Assembly (NCBI RefSeq): GCF_031344055.1
Contig: NZ_JADBEN010000004.1
DNA: 64,000 nucleotides
Direction: 5' to 3' (one strand)
Source of the DNA: Methylobacillus flagellatus_A
GTDB lineage: Bacteria > Pseudomonadota > Gammaproteobacteria > Burkholderiales > Methylophilaceae
Of this stretch, positions 34,155 through 43,157 are shown in pieces. Both the position numbers and the translations under genes were made by a program. Numbering within the stretch: position 1 is the stretch's first letter; each line of letters begins with the position of its first letter. Below the pieces are notes generated by a model, which was given only the letters and a program-made list of their open reading frames with translations, did not search any database and was not told the DNA's origin.

Positions 34155-35393
34155 ATGAGCAGGGTCCGGGAAGATAAGAATCTGATTGTCGGGCTGGATA
34201 TAGGCACCTCGAAGATCGTGGCGATCGTGGCCGAGTTGCAGCTGGACGGCAGCCTCAAGGTCATCGGCCTGGGTCAGAACACCTCGCGCGGGCTGAAGAA
34301 GGGCGTGGTGGTGAATATCGACTCCACGGTGCAGGCCATCCAGCGCGCGCTGGAAGAGGCCGAGCTCATGGCGGATTGCAAGATCAGCACCGTGTTCACC
34401 GGCATTGCGGGCTCGCATATCAAGAGCCTCAATTCGCACGGCATGGTGAAGATCAAGGATGCCGAGGTGACGCAGATGGACGTGGACCGCGTGATCGAGA
34501 CCGCGCGCGCGATTGCCTTGCCGTCCGACCAGCAGATCCTGCACATCCTCACGCAGGAATTCATCATCGACGGCCAGGAGGACGTGCGCGAGCCCCTGGG
34601 CATGAGCGGCATGAAGCTCGAGGTCAAGGTGCATATCGTCACCGGCGCCGTCTCCGCTGCGCAGAACATCGTCAAGTGCATCAAGCGCTGCGGCCTGGAG
34701 GTGAGCGACCTCATCCTGCAGCCGCTGGCTTCTAGCCTGGCGGTATTGACCGAGGACGAGAAGGAGCTCGGCGTCTGCCTGGTGGATATCGGCGGCGGCA
34801 CGACCGACATCGCCGTGTTCAAGCAGGGCGCGATCCGTCATACGGCCGTGGTGCCGATCGCGGGCGACCAGATCACAAACGACGTGGCGGTGGCGTTCCG
34901 CACGCCTACCCAATCGGCGGAAGAGATCAAGATCAAGCACGGCTGCGCCTTGCGCCAGCTGGCCGACTCGCGCGAAGTGGTGGAAGTGCCCGGCGTCGAC
35001 GGCCGCGACCCGCGCCAGTTGTCGGTGCAGACGCTGGCCGAGGTGATCGAGCCGCGCGTGGTCGAGCTGTATGAGTTCGTGCTCGGCGAGCTGCGCCGCA
35101 GCGGCATGGAGGAAATGATCGCCTCCGGCATCGTGATTACAGGCGGTTCCTCCCTCATGAAGGGGATGGTGGAACTGGGTGAAGAGATTTTCCACATGCC
35201 GGTGCGCCTTGGCATGCCGCGCAATGTGGGAGGTTTGTCCGAGGTGGTAGGCAATCCGCGGTATGCCACCGGGGTGGGACTGGTGTTGATGGGCCAGCAA
35301 CAGGTGGAACGTCAGCTTCAGGGACAGATGGAGTCCAATTCTTTCAGCCAGGTGTTGAGCCGGATGAAGAGTTGGTTCCAGGGTAATTTCTAG
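34155..35393 (+). CDS. ftsA: Cell division protein FtsA
   Basis: A 412-residue actin-like ATPase that tethers FtsZ to the membrane. ATP-fold motifs include GLDIGTSKIVAIVAE, VDIGGGTTDIAVF and ITGGSSLMKGM. The chain ends with MKSWFQGNF, the short amphipathic membrane-binding helix. A 25-base gap with GGAGA separates it from ftsQ. Confidence 0.97.
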   Translation: MSRVREDKNLIVGLDIGTSKIVAIVAELQLDGSLKVIGLGQNTSRGLKKGVVVNIDSTVQAIQRALEEAELMADCKISTVFTGIAGSHIKSLNSHGMVKIKDAEVTQMDVDRVIETARAIALPSDQQILHILTQEFIIDGQEDVREPLGMSGMKLEVKVHIVTGAVSAAQNIVKCIKRCGLEVSDLILQPLASSLAVLTEDEKELGVCLVDIGGGTTDIAVFKQGAIRHTAVVPIAGDQITNDVAVAFRTPTQSAEEIKIKHGCALRQLADSREVVEVPGVDGRDPRQLSVQTLAEVIEPRVVELYEFVLGELRRSGMEEMIASGIVITGGSSLMKGMVELGEEIFHMPVRLGMPRNVGGLSEVVGNPRYATGVGLVLMGQQQVERQLQGQMESNSFSQVLSRMKSWFQGNF

Positions 35394-35414
35394 TAGTTGA
35401 GTGGATAGGTTTGT

Positions 35415-35446
35415 AAGCGATTGTTGGTAAGCAATAGTGCTTTTTT
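35415..35446 (+). other. Weak hairpin with T-run between ftsA and ftsZ
   Basis: AAGC/GCTT and ATTG/CAAT pair with internal mismatches over about 28 bases and are followed by TTTTTT. It could act as a partial terminator or a processing site between ftsA and ftsZ. The pairing is imperfect. Confidence 0.3.
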
Positions 35447-35482
35447 CGAGTTTAGGCAGACGTAACTTTGGAGGAATTTAAC

Positions 35483-36646
35483 ATGTTTGAGATTATGGAC
35501 AGGGACTCACAAGAGGCCGTGATCAAAGTGATAGGCGTGGGCGGTTGCGGCGGTAACGCCGTCGCCCATATGATTGCCAAGGAAGTCGGCGGCGTGGAAT
35601 TCATTTGCGCCAATACCGACATGCAGGCGCTGAAGAAGAGCCAGGCCAAGACTGTGCTGCAGATCGGCACCGACATCACCAAGGGGCTGGGTGCTGGTGC
35701 GAAGCCGGAAATCGGTCGCGAAGCTGCGCTGGAGGACCGTGACCGTATTGCCGAAATTATTGACGGCGCGGACATGCTGTTCATCACTGCTGGTATGGGT
35801 GGTGGTACCGGTACTGGTGCTGCTCCTATCATTGCCGAAGTCGCCAAGGAAATGGGCATCTTGACCGTTGCGGTAGTGACTAAGCCATTCTCTTTTGAAG
35901 GGAAACGTACCAAGGTCGCACAGGAAGGCCTGGAAGAACTTTCCAAGCACGTCGACTCTCTTATCATTATCCCTAACGAGAAGCTCATGCAGGTGCTGGG
36001 CGAGGACGTGCCGTTCCTGGAAGCGTTCCAGGCGGCCAACGATGTGTTGCATAACGCGGTTTCCGGTATTGCCGAAATCATCAATTGCCCTGGCATGGTG
36101 AACGTCGACTTTGCCGACGTGCGTACCGTGATGTCCGAGATGGGTATGGCGATGATGGGCTCTGCAACGGCTACCGGCAGCGAGCGTGCACGTATCGCGG
36201 CTGAACAGGCTGTGGCAAGCCCCCTGCTGGAAGACGTGAACCTGGCCAATGCGCGCGGCGTGCTGGTCAACATCACCGCAAGCACCTCCTTCAAGATGAA
36301 GGAATACTACGACGTGATGAACACCATCAAGGAGTTCACTGCGGATGATGCGACCGTGATCGTTGGCAATGTCTTCGACGAGTCCATCGGCGACGGCCTA
36401 CGCGTCACCATGGTGGCAACCGGCTTGAATGGCGCAGTAGCACGCCGCCAGCAAAAGCCCGAGCTGCGCGTGATGACCCAGGTGCGCGACGGTACGACCA
36501 ACCAGCCTGTCTACATGGGCGGCATGGATGACGAAGGCCCGGCTGTATTCAGCTCCAATGGCCGTCGCGCCCAGGTCGAAGCCATGAAGATGTCAGGCGT
36601 GGAGGAATATGATATTCCTGCATTCCTGCGCAAGCAGGCTGATTGA
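35483..36646 (+). CDS. ftsZ: Cell division protein FtsZ
   Basis: A 387-residue tubulin-like GTPase that forms the Z ring. The GTP-binding signature GMGGGTGTGAAP lies near residue 105, with GVGGCGGNAVAHMI at the N-terminus and NVDFADVRTVMSEMG as the T7 loop. The C-terminal peptide EEYDIPAFLRKQ is the docking site for FtsA, ZipA and SlmA; a SlmA homologue is encoded at 46.8 kb. The ATG at 35483 follows GGAGG. Codon choice looks more restricted than in the neighbours, consistent with high expression. Confidence 0.98.
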   Translation: MFEIMDRDSQEAVIKVIGVGGCGGNAVAHMIAKEVGGVEFICANTDMQALKKSQAKTVLQIGTDITKGLGAGAKPEIGREAALEDRDRIAEIIDGADMLFITAGMGGGTGTGAAPIIAEVAKEMGILTVAVVTKPFSFEGKRTKVAQEGLEELSKHVDSLIIIPNEKLMQVLGEDVPFLEAFQAANDVLHNAVSGIAEIINCPGMVNVDFADVRTVMSEMGMAMMGSATATGSERARIAAEQAVASPLLEDVNLANARGVLVNITASTSFKMKEYYDVMNTIKEFTADDATVIVGNVFDESIGDGLRVTMVATGLNGAVARRQQKPELRVMTQVRDGTTNQPVYMGGMDDEGPAVFSSNGRRAQVEAMKMSGVEEYDIPAFLRKQAD

Positions 36647-36714
36647 GGCATTGCCTGGTCCTGCAAGGGCCGGTGGGGATGCCTGCCCGCTCCGGCGGGG
36701 GCGGCGTCACGTGC

Positions 36715-36720
36715 TATAAT
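36715..36720 (+). promoter_or_regulatory. lpxC promoter, extended -10
   Basis: TGCTATAAT, a consensus -10 with the TGn extension, lies 42 bases before the lpxC start. No clear -35 is seen, which is common for extended -10 promoters. A G+C-rich hairpin (CCCGC/GCGGG) near 36687-36700 separates it from ftsZ. Confidence 0.6.
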
Positions 36721-36762
36721 ATGGCAATTATATGAATGAGGACTCTCGCGAGAGGGACAGCA

Positions 36763-37692
36763 GTGCTTAAACAAAGAACGCTGAAAAAAGAAATAAGCGC
36801 CACCGGTGTTGGCTTGCATTCCGGCGACAAGGTTACCCTGACCTTGCGGCCGGCAGCGCCCGATACCGGTATCGTATTCCGCAGGGTCGATCTGCCCGAA
36901 ACTGCGGAATTCAAGGTGCAGCCTCATCTCGTTACCGATACCAAGTTGTGTTCCGCGCTGGAGTGCAACGGTGCGCGGGTTGCCACGATCGAGCACCTGA
37001 TGTCCGCCCTGGCCGGGTTGGGCATAGACAACATCCATATCGAGCTCAATGCGGGCGAAGTGCCTATCATGGACGGCAGCGCCGGACCTTTTGTCTTCCT
37101 TCTGCAACAGGCCGGCATTGTCGAACAGGACGCGATGAAGAAATTCATCCGTATCAAAAAAACCGTCGAGTACCACGAAGGCGACAAATGGGTGCGTTTC
37201 GACCCTTATTTCGGCTTCAAGCTCGACTTCACCATTGATTTCGACCATCCTGCCGTGGAGCATACCGGGCAGAAGATCAGCATAGACTTTGCCGACAATT
37301 CCTATATCAAGGAAATCAGCCGCGCGCGCACCTTCGGCTTCATGCATGAAGTGGAAGCCTTGCGCTCCATGGGATTGGCCCGGGGCGGCAGCCTGGACAA
37401 TGCCATCGTGCTGGATGATTATCGCGTATTGAACAGCGACGGATTGCGTTATGACGACGAATTCGTCAAGCACAAGATGCTGGACGCCATCGGCGACCTG
37501 TACGTATTGGGGCACCCCTTGATCGGCGCGTTCAGCGCCTACAAGGCGGGCCATTACATGAACAACCAACTGTTGCGGACATTGCTGGCCGACGGCGATG
37601 CCTGGGAATACGCTACTTTCGACAAGTTCGAGGAAGCGCCGGGCGCCTTCCAGAATCCCATCGGCCTGCCGCCCGCGTTGCAATACGTTTAA
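36763..37692 (+). CDS. lpxC: UDP-3-O-acyl-N-acetylglucosamine deacetylase
   Basis: A 309-residue zinc deacetylase, the committed step of lipid A synthesis. LKQRTLKKEISATGVGLHSG opens the protein; zinc ligands lie in EHLMSALAGL and in KHKMLDAIGDLYVLGHPL. The start is the GTG at 36763 with GAGAGGGA upstream, which aligns with E. coli LpxC (MIKQRTLKR). Its last base is the first base of the repeat element at 37692. Confidence 0.96.
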   Translation: MLKQRTLKKEISATGVGLHSGDKVTLTLRPAAPDTGIVFRRVDLPETAEFKVQPHLVTDTKLCSALECNGARVATIEHLMSALAGLGIDNIHIELNAGEVPIMDGSAGPFVFLLQQAGIVEQDAMKKFIRIKKTVEYHEGDKWVRFDPYFGFKLDFTIDFDHPAVEHTGQKISIDFADNSYIKEISRARTFGFMHEVEALRSMGLARGGSLDNAIVLDDYRVLNSDGLRYDDEFVKHKMLDAIGDLYVLGHPLIGAFSAYKAGHYMNNQLLRTLLADGDAWEYATFDKFEEAPGAFQNPIGLPPALQYV

Positions 37693-37957
37693 GAACCTGT
37701 TCAAAGGCTTTTTATGAGATACGTTGACCTGACAAGGCAGTCGAAGCAAGGCGAAAACCACAGGCGTGCTCATTGCACGACGAGGATTTGCAACGCGGCA
37801 GCGGCTGCCTTGTCAGGCCAACCCGAAGGGCATGGCTCCAGGACGCGCCCGCTCCGCGTTGCAGTCCTTGGCAAGGCAATGAGCATGACCTGCGGACTGC
37901 GCCTTGACCGGACGCGTCCTGGAGCCATGCGTACTTATAAGTCTTTGAACAGGTTCT
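37692..37957. repeat. Structured inverted-repeat element, copy 1
   Basis: The 266 bases between lpxC and the next small gene end in a 15-base perfect inverted repeat (AGAACCTGTTCAAAG at 37692-37706; its complement at 37943-37957). Inside are further dyads: GACCTGACAAGGCAG (about 37727) with CTGCCTTGTCAGG, and CATGGCTCCAGGACGCG (about 37831) with CGCGTCCTGGAGCCATG (about 37918). Bases 37823-37931 align without gaps with 49149-49257, with 12 differences in 109 by hand count. It encodes no protein. It looks like a non-autonomous mobile or RNA-structured repeat family. Confidence 0.8.
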
Positions 37958-37962
37958 AACCT

Positions 37963-38145
37963 ATGCTGGTATTGCGCATCCTGCTGGTGCTGGGCTTGAT
38001 CTCGGTTGCCGTGTCGCTGGGTGTCTACTTTATTTCAGGCGACAAGCGTTATCTCAAGTTCACTTGGCAGTTGACCAAGTTCACCTTGGTCATGCTCATG
38101 ATGGTGGCTCTGGTGATCTCCATGGGCCGCATCATTCTTTACTAG
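37963..38145 (+). CDS. Small two-helix membrane protein, unknown function
   Basis: A 60-residue protein made of two hydrophobic helices (residues 3-24 and 38-58) joined by a short basic loop (SGDKRYLKFTW). I do not recognise a family; similar tiny inner-membrane proteins occur in related bacteria. Its ATG lies 5 bases after the repeat element, whose CAGGTT end is the only candidate ribosome binding site. It is followed by the lytic transglycosylase gene. Confidence 0.6.
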   Translation: MLVLRILLVLGLISVAVSLGVYFISGDKRYLKFTWQLTKFTLVMLMMVALVISMGRIILY

Positions 38146-38186
38146 ATTCCTCAATTGCAGCGGCCATCTCAGGGGATGGCTATGCT

Positions 38187-40238
38187 ATGCTTGGTCAAGC
38201 GTCATGGTTTGGGTATAACACAATGCAGTTAAGTCAGATGGGCGTCGCGCAGGCAGGCAGTCTGCGGCGTGCAGGCAAAGCCAAATGGTTGGGCAATTGC
38301 AGGATGGCTTTGGCTTCAATCCTGCTGGCTGGCGCGTTGGTGCTGGGCAATCAGCCTGTGCATGCCGCCGGCCCCGACGACCTCTTCCTGAGCGCGCGTG
38401 CCGCCTATAACGCGCGCAACCTCAACGCGCTCACCACCGCCTCGCAAAGCCTGCATGCGCAGCATTATGTTCTCGCTCCCTATACCGATTATTGGCGCTT
38501 GTTGCTCGACCTGAACCAGGCAAGCAGCCAGTCCGTGCAAAACTTTCTCGAGCAATACAAGGACGCTCCGTTTGCCGATCGCCTGCGCGGCGAATGGTTG
38601 AAGGTGCTGGCAAAGCGCCAGGATTGGGACGCGTTTTTTGAAGAGTATCCCAAGTTCCAGCGCGAGGATGCGGCAGTCAGCTGCTATGCGGCCGACGGCG
38701 GCATCCAGCAAGGCCTGGAGTCCGCTGTCAAGGATGGCAAGGCGCTCTGGATGACGGGCAGCGAGCTGCCTGCCAATTGCGGCGCCGTGTTCGACCGCTT
38801 GCAGAAAGGCGGAGTGTTGCGCGAGGAGGATATATGGGCGCGGACCCGTCTGCTGCTGCAAGGCTCGAAGATCACCGTCGCCAAAACCGTGCTGCAACGC
38901 CTGCCCGACATTGATAAGAATAACCTCAAGCTGTTGGACCGGGTTTACCAAAACCCGCAGCAAGTGCTGGAAAAGCGCCAGATCAGCTTCAAGAGCCGCT
39001 TGGGCAGGGAGCTCAACCTCTATGCGCTGGAGCGACTGAGCCGCAGCCAGCCCGCATTGGCATTGGACTTGTGGGAAAAGCTGCATGGCAATTTCGATGT
39101 GGCCGACCGCGACTATTTCTGGGGGCGTTTTGCCCTGCACGCCGCACGCAAGCACGACCCCGCCGCGTTGACCTATTTCCAGCGCGCTGGCAGCATCGTA
39201 TTGGACAAGGACCAGCAGGAATGGAAAGCCAGGGCTGCCATGCGCGCCGGCGACTGGAAGGCATTGCAGGCGGCTATTGCCGCCATGCCGGAACCACAGC
39301 AGGAGGAGCAGGTCTGGCAGTACTGGAAAGCCCGTGCGTTCAAGGAGCAGAAGCAGATCGTCGCGGCCAACCTGATACTGGTTAAGCTTGCCAAGGAAAA
39401 CACCTATTACGGCCTGTTGGCGGAAGAGGAAATGGGGGATGCCCTGGGCGCTACGCCCGATCCTTACAAGGCGAGTGCGGACGAAGTGCGGGCGGTATTG
39501 GATCAAGCAGGCGTACAGCGCGCCCTGGCGCTGCGCAGGCTGGAGATGCGTTGGGAGTCGCGCGAGGAGTGGCGGTTTGCCAGTCGCGACTTCGATGACA
39601 AGCAGCTGATCGCCGCTGCCGAAGTGGCGTTCCGCGAAGGCTGGTACGATATTGCCATCAGCACGGCCGACCGCACCAAGCTATTGCATGATTTCGCCCT
39701 GCGCTACCCCACGCCCTATCGCGATCTGATGCAGGGGTATGCCGCGGATAATGCCTTGGACGAGGCCTGGGTATACGGCCTGATCCGCCAGGAAAGCCGC
39801 TTTGTCAGCTGGGCCAAGTCCGTGGTCGGCGCATCCGGCCTGATGCAGGTAATGCCCGAAACCGCCAAGTGGATCGCCAAGCGCATGGGCATGGGGGACT
39901 ACAAGCCTGCCATGATCAACCAGCTCGACACCAACCTGAAGTTCGGCACGCATTACCTGCGCTATACCATGGACAAGATGGACCAGCAGCCGTTGATGGC
40001 GACCGCAGCTTATAATGCAGGGCCGGGAAGGCCCAAGCGCTGGGCATCGGACAAGCCGCTGGAAGGCGCGGTGTATGCGGAAACCATTCCTTTCAGCGAA
40101 ACGCGGGATTACGTCAAGAAGGTGCTGGGCAACTCCGTCTATTACTCGCAGCAGCTGGGCACCAAGCCCCAGACGCTGAAACAGCGGCTGGGGACTGTGC
40201 CGGGGATAGGCGAGCCCGTCAACCCGGAACAAGATTAG
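38187..40238 (+). CDS. slt: Soluble lytic murein transglycosylase
   Basis: A periplasmic Slt70-type enzyme that cleaves peptidoglycan between MurNAc and GlcNAc with 1,6-anhydro product. A long alpha-helical superhelix (about residues 60-500) precedes the lysozyme-like catalytic domain: IRQESRF with the catalytic glutamate, SGLMQVMPETAKWIA, and TAAYNAGPGRPKRW. The signal peptide is RMALASILLAGALVLG...VHAA, which sits far from the start at 38187. That ATG has AGGGGA upstream; the ATG at 38223 is an alternative with a shorter leader and no obvious ribosome binding site. Confidence 0.9.
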   Translation: MLGQASWFGYNTMQLSQMGVAQAGSLRRAGKAKWLGNCRMALASILLAGALVLGNQPVHAAGPDDLFLSARAAYNARNLNALTTASQSLHAQHYVLAPYTDYWRLLLDLNQASSQSVQNFLEQYKDAPFADRLRGEWLKVLAKRQDWDAFFEEYPKFQREDAAVSCYAADGGIQQGLESAVKDGKALWMTGSELPANCGAVFDRLQKGGVLREEDIWARTRLLLQGSKITVAKTVLQRLPDIDKNNLKLLDRVYQNPQQVLEKRQISFKSRLGRELNLYALERLSRSQPALALDLWEKLHGNFDVADRDYFWGRFALHAARKHDPAALTYFQRAGSIVLDKDQQEWKARAAMRAGDWKALQAAIAAMPEPQQEEQVWQYWKARAFKEQKQIVAANLILVKLAKENTYYGLLAEEEMGDALGATPDPYKASADEVRAVLDQAGVQRALALRRLEMRWESREEWRFASRDFDDKQLIAAAEVAFREGWYDIAISTADRTKLLHDFALRYPTPYRDLMQGYAADNALDEAWVYGLIRQESRFVSWAKSVVGASGLMQVMPETAKWIAKRMGMGDYKPAMINQLDTNLKFGTHYLRYTMDKMDQQPLMATAAYNAGPGRPKRWASDKPLEGAVYAETIPFSETRDYVKKVLGNSVYYSQQLGTKPQTLKQRLGTVPGIGEPVNPEQD

Positions 40239-40276
40239 CAGGCACTCAACATAGGCAAGCAAAGGGACATGAAGTA

Positions 40277-41242
40277 ATGCAACGTATCAGGCAAGTATGT
40301 GTGATTGGTGGCTCTGGTTTCGTGGGCAGTGCGGTCGTGCACAAGCTCAGCGTCGCCGGGTATGACGTCAAGGTATTGACCCGCAGACGCGAAAGCAGCA
40401 AGCATCTCATCCTGTTGCCCAACGTGCAGGTCGTCGAGTGCGATATCTTCAATGACACGGCGCTCTCCGGGCACTTGCACGCGCAGGATGCCGTAATCAA
40501 CCTGGTCGGCATCCTGCATGAATCCTCGCAAGCCGGTTTCGACAAGCTGCATGCCGAGTTGCCGGCACGCATCGTCGACATCTGTTGCAAACAGGGCGTG
40601 AAGCGCCTATTGCACATGAGCGCGCTTCAGGCCGACGTTCATGCCAAGAGCGCCTATCTGCGCTCGAAGGCGGCTGGCGAGGCCGCTGTGCTGGCGCGAG
40701 CCCGCGAGGTCGATGTGACGGTATTCCGCCCCTCCGTCATCTTCGGCCGCGGCGACCAGTTCCTCAATCTGTTCGCCAACGTGGTCAAGATATTGCCGGT
40801 GGTGGCCGTCGCCAAGCCCAATGCACGCTTCCAGCCGATCTGGGTGGAAGACGTGGCCCATGTCTTCGTCGCCGCCCTGGATAATGTAAGCACCTATGGC
40901 CGCAGCATCGACCTAGGCGGCCCCCAGGTCTACACCTTGCAGCAGTTGATCGAGTTCGTGGCGTTCCTGCTCGGCAAGAAACGCCGGATTGTCCCGCTCA
41001 ACGACAAGCTCTCCTATTACCAGGCCTATGTCATGGAAAAGCTGCCGGTGAAGCTCATGACGCGCGACAACCTGTTCAGCATGGAAGTGGATAGCGTATG
41101 CGCAGCGCCGGTGAGAGAACTGTTTGGCGTCCCGACCACGGCACTGGAGGCGGTGGCGCCGGAATACCTCGTCGGCGATACCCCGCGCAGCGCCTATGAC
41201 CGCTTCCGCAGCCTGGCCGGGCGTACGTTCAGCAAACGGTAA
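40277..41242 (+). CDS. NAD(P)-binding protein, complex I NDUFA9-like SDR
   Basis: A 321-residue atypical short-chain dehydrogenase. The Rossmann motif VIGGSGFVGSAVVHKL is at the N-terminus, AVINLVGILHES follows near residue 75, and YLRSKAAGEAAV replaces the catalytic YxxxK. The layout matches NDUFA9-like proteins found in many Betaproteobacteria, whose enzymatic role is unknown. It lies between slt and cca on the same strand, with only 4 bases to cca. Confidence 0.8.
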   Translation: MQRIRQVCVIGGSGFVGSAVVHKLSVAGYDVKVLTRRRESSKHLILLPNVQVVECDIFNDTALSGHLHAQDAVINLVGILHESSQAGFDKLHAELPARIVDICCKQGVKRLLHMSALQADVHAKSAYLRSKAAGEAAVLARAREVDVTVFRPSVIFGRGDQFLNLFANVVKILPVVAVAKPNARFQPIWVEDVAHVFVAALDNVSTYGRSIDLGGPQVYTLQQLIEFVAFLLGKKRRIVPLNDKLSYYQAYVMEKLPVKLMTRDNLFSMEVDSVCAAPVRELFGVPTTALEAVAPEYLVGDTPRSAYDRFRSLAGRTFSKR

Positions 41243-41246
41243 ACCC

Positions 41247-42485
41247 ATGCGCACCTATACGGTTGGCGGCGCTGTCAGAGATAGGCTTCTGGGCCTGCCG
41301 GTCAAGGACCGCGACCACGTCGTGGTAGGCAGCACGCCAGAAGCCATGGAGCGACTGGGCTACAGGCCGGTAGGCAAGGATTTCCCGGTGTTCCTGCATC
41401 CCGAGACGCATGAGGAATATGCCCTGGCACGCACCGAGCGCAAGACCGGCAAAGGCTACAAGGGGTTCCAGGTGTATGCCGACCCGGAAGTCACGCTGGA
41501 GCAGGACCTGGCGCGACGCGACCTCACCATCAACGCGATTGCCGAGGACGAGCATGGGCAATTGATCGATCCCTACCATGGCGTGGCCGACCTCGATGCC
41601 AAGTTATTGCGCCATGTCAGCCCGGCCTTCAACGAAGACCCGGTGCGTATCCTGCGCGCCGCGCGCTTTGCGGCCAGGTTCACCGAATTCACCGTGGCGG
41701 ACGAAACCATGGCGCTGATGCGCAATATGGTGGAGGACGGCGAAGTCGATGCCCTGGTGCCGGAGCGCGTATGGCAGGAACTGGCCAAGGGCCTTATGGA
41801 ACAGCAGCCCAGCCGCATGTTCGAAGTGCTGCGGGCCTGCGGCGCCCTCAAACGGCTGCTGCCCGAGGTGGACAGGCTGTTCGGCGTGCCGCAGACGGCC
41901 AAATACCATCCCGAAGTCGATACCGGCGTCCATGTCATGCTGGTGATCGACTATGCCGCCCGTGCCGGCTTCAGCCTGCCGGTACGTTTTGCGGCATTGA
42001 TGCACGATATCGGCAAGGGCGCGACGCCTGCCGATATCCTTCCCCGCCATATCGGGCATGAGGAACGTAGCGTAGGGCTGTTGCAGTCTTTGGTAAAGCG
42101 CTTGCGCGTACCGAACGATTGCAAGGAGTTGGCGCTGGTGGTGGCGAAATTCCACGGCAAGGTGCATCAGGTCGGGGAGATGAAGGCGGCAACCGTCCTG
42201 CGTTTCCTGCAAGAGACCGATGCGTTACGCCAGCCGCAGCGGTTCCGCGATTTCCTGCGCGCCTGCGAGGCCGATGCCCGCGGGCGTCCCGGCTTCGAGC
42301 AGCAGGCACTGCCGCTGTTTCCGCGATTGCTGGAGATATTGAACCTCGTGACGTCAGTGGATGCTGGGGCAATTGCCCGTACGCAATCCAATCCAGAGGC
42401 GATCAAGGATGCAGTGTTCGCGGCGCGGGTGGCCGCGATGGAAGCGGCATACCGGTTTCCGCTCAAAGAACCGGCCGACCATTGA
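41247..42485 (+). CDS. cca: CCA-adding enzyme (multifunctional tRNA nucleotidyltransferase)
   Basis: A 412-residue class II nucleotidyltransferase that builds or repairs the tRNA 3' CCA. TVGGAVRDRLLGLPVKDRDHVV is the head domain, RRDLTINAIAED and EDPVRILRAARFAARF follow. An HD domain with LMHDIGKGATP marks the gamma/betaproteobacterial type with extra phosphatase and phosphodiesterase activities. The ATG at 41247 fits the conserved N-terminus; the frame is open upstream inside the preceding gene. Confidence 0.96.
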   Translation: MRTYTVGGAVRDRLLGLPVKDRDHVVVGSTPEAMERLGYRPVGKDFPVFLHPETHEEYALARTERKTGKGYKGFQVYADPEVTLEQDLARRDLTINAIAEDEHGQLIDPYHGVADLDAKLLRHVSPAFNEDPVRILRAARFAARFTEFTVADETMALMRNMVEDGEVDALVPERVWQELAKGLMEQQPSRMFEVLRACGALKRLLPEVDRLFGVPQTAKYHPEVDTGVHVMLVIDYAARAGFSLPVRFAALMHDIGKGATPADILPRHIGHEERSVGLLQSLVKRLRVPNDCKELALVVAKFHGKVHQVGEMKAATVLRFLQETDALRQPQRFRDFLRACEADARGRPGFEQQALPLFPRLLEILNLVTSVDAGAIARTQSNPEAIKDAVFAARVAAMEAAYRFPLKEPADH

Positions 42486-42534
42486 CCGTCGCCGCGCTGC
42501 TGCAGCTATCCAAATCTCCAGCCCGCTGATAAAA

Positions 42535-42549
42535 TGAGAAACGTTCTCA
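42535..42549. promoter_or_regulatory. Candidate Fur box upstream of the FecI-type sigma gene
   Basis: TGAGAAACGTTCTCA is a 7-1-7 dyad resembling the Fur consensus half-site TGATAAT. It sits 36 bases before the sigma-factor ATG, where iron-dependent repression would be expected. The assignment is by similarity of pattern only. Confidence 0.5.
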
Positions 42550-42584
42550 ATTGAATGGTGGCCTCGCTCACCATAACATGACAC

Positions 42585-43157
42585 ATGAGCAAGTCTCCCT
42601 CTTCATTGCTGCAAGCCTTGTACCTCAACCATCACGCATGGTTGCAGTCCTGGCTGCGCAGGAAGCTGGGGTGTCCCGACAACGCGGCTGATCTCGCCCA
42701 GGACACATTCACGCGCATCCTGGCCGCCGAGGATATGCGTCCCGTGTCGGAAATCGCCGAGCCCCGGGCCTATCTCACCACCATCGCCAAGCGGCTGATG
42801 GTGGATTTCTTCCGCCGTGCCGATCTTGAGCGCGCCTATCTCGAAGCTTTGTCGCAACTGCCCGAAACCATGCAGCCTTCCGCTGAGGAGCGCTTGCAAA
42901 CCGTGCAGCTGCTGCAGGAAATGGACAAGCTGCTGGACGGATTGAGCGCAAAGGCGCGCGCCGCCTGGCTGTATAGCCGGCTGGATGGGCTCAAGCATGC
43001 GGAAATTGCCGAGCTGCTCGGGGTTTCGGTGCCTCGCGTGCGCCAATACCTGGCGCGTGCAGCGCGGCAGGCATACCTAATGCGTTACGGCAGCGATGAG
43101 GCTAGCGCCAACGAGATTCGCGGCGTGCGCGAGTCTGCCAGGCATGAGCCATCCTGA
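42585..43157 (+). CDS. FecI-type ECF sigma factor
   Basis: A 190-residue ECF sigma factor with region 2 (AADLAQDTFTRIL, EPRAYLTTIAKRLMVDFFRRADLER) and region 4 (HAEIAELLGVSVPRVRQYLARAARQAYL). This FecI subfamily is activated by a TonB receptor through a FecR-like anti-sigma factor and transcribes the receptor gene. Both partners follow directly. The fecR-like start overlaps its end by 14 bases. Confidence 0.92.
   Translation: MSKSPSSLLQALYLNHHAWLQSWLRRKLGCPDNAADLAQDTFTRILAAEDMRPVSEIAEPRAYLTTIAKRLMVDFFRRADLERAYLEALSQLPETMQPSAEERLQTVQLLQEMDKLLDGLSAKARAAWLYSRLDGLKHAEIAELLGVSVPRVRQYLARAARQAYLMRYGSDEASANEIRGVRESARHEPS

Noticed and set aside
37692..37957. The repeat as an insertion sequence with its own transposase, or an integron attC
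   Set aside because: It is too short for a transposase and has no integron core sites.
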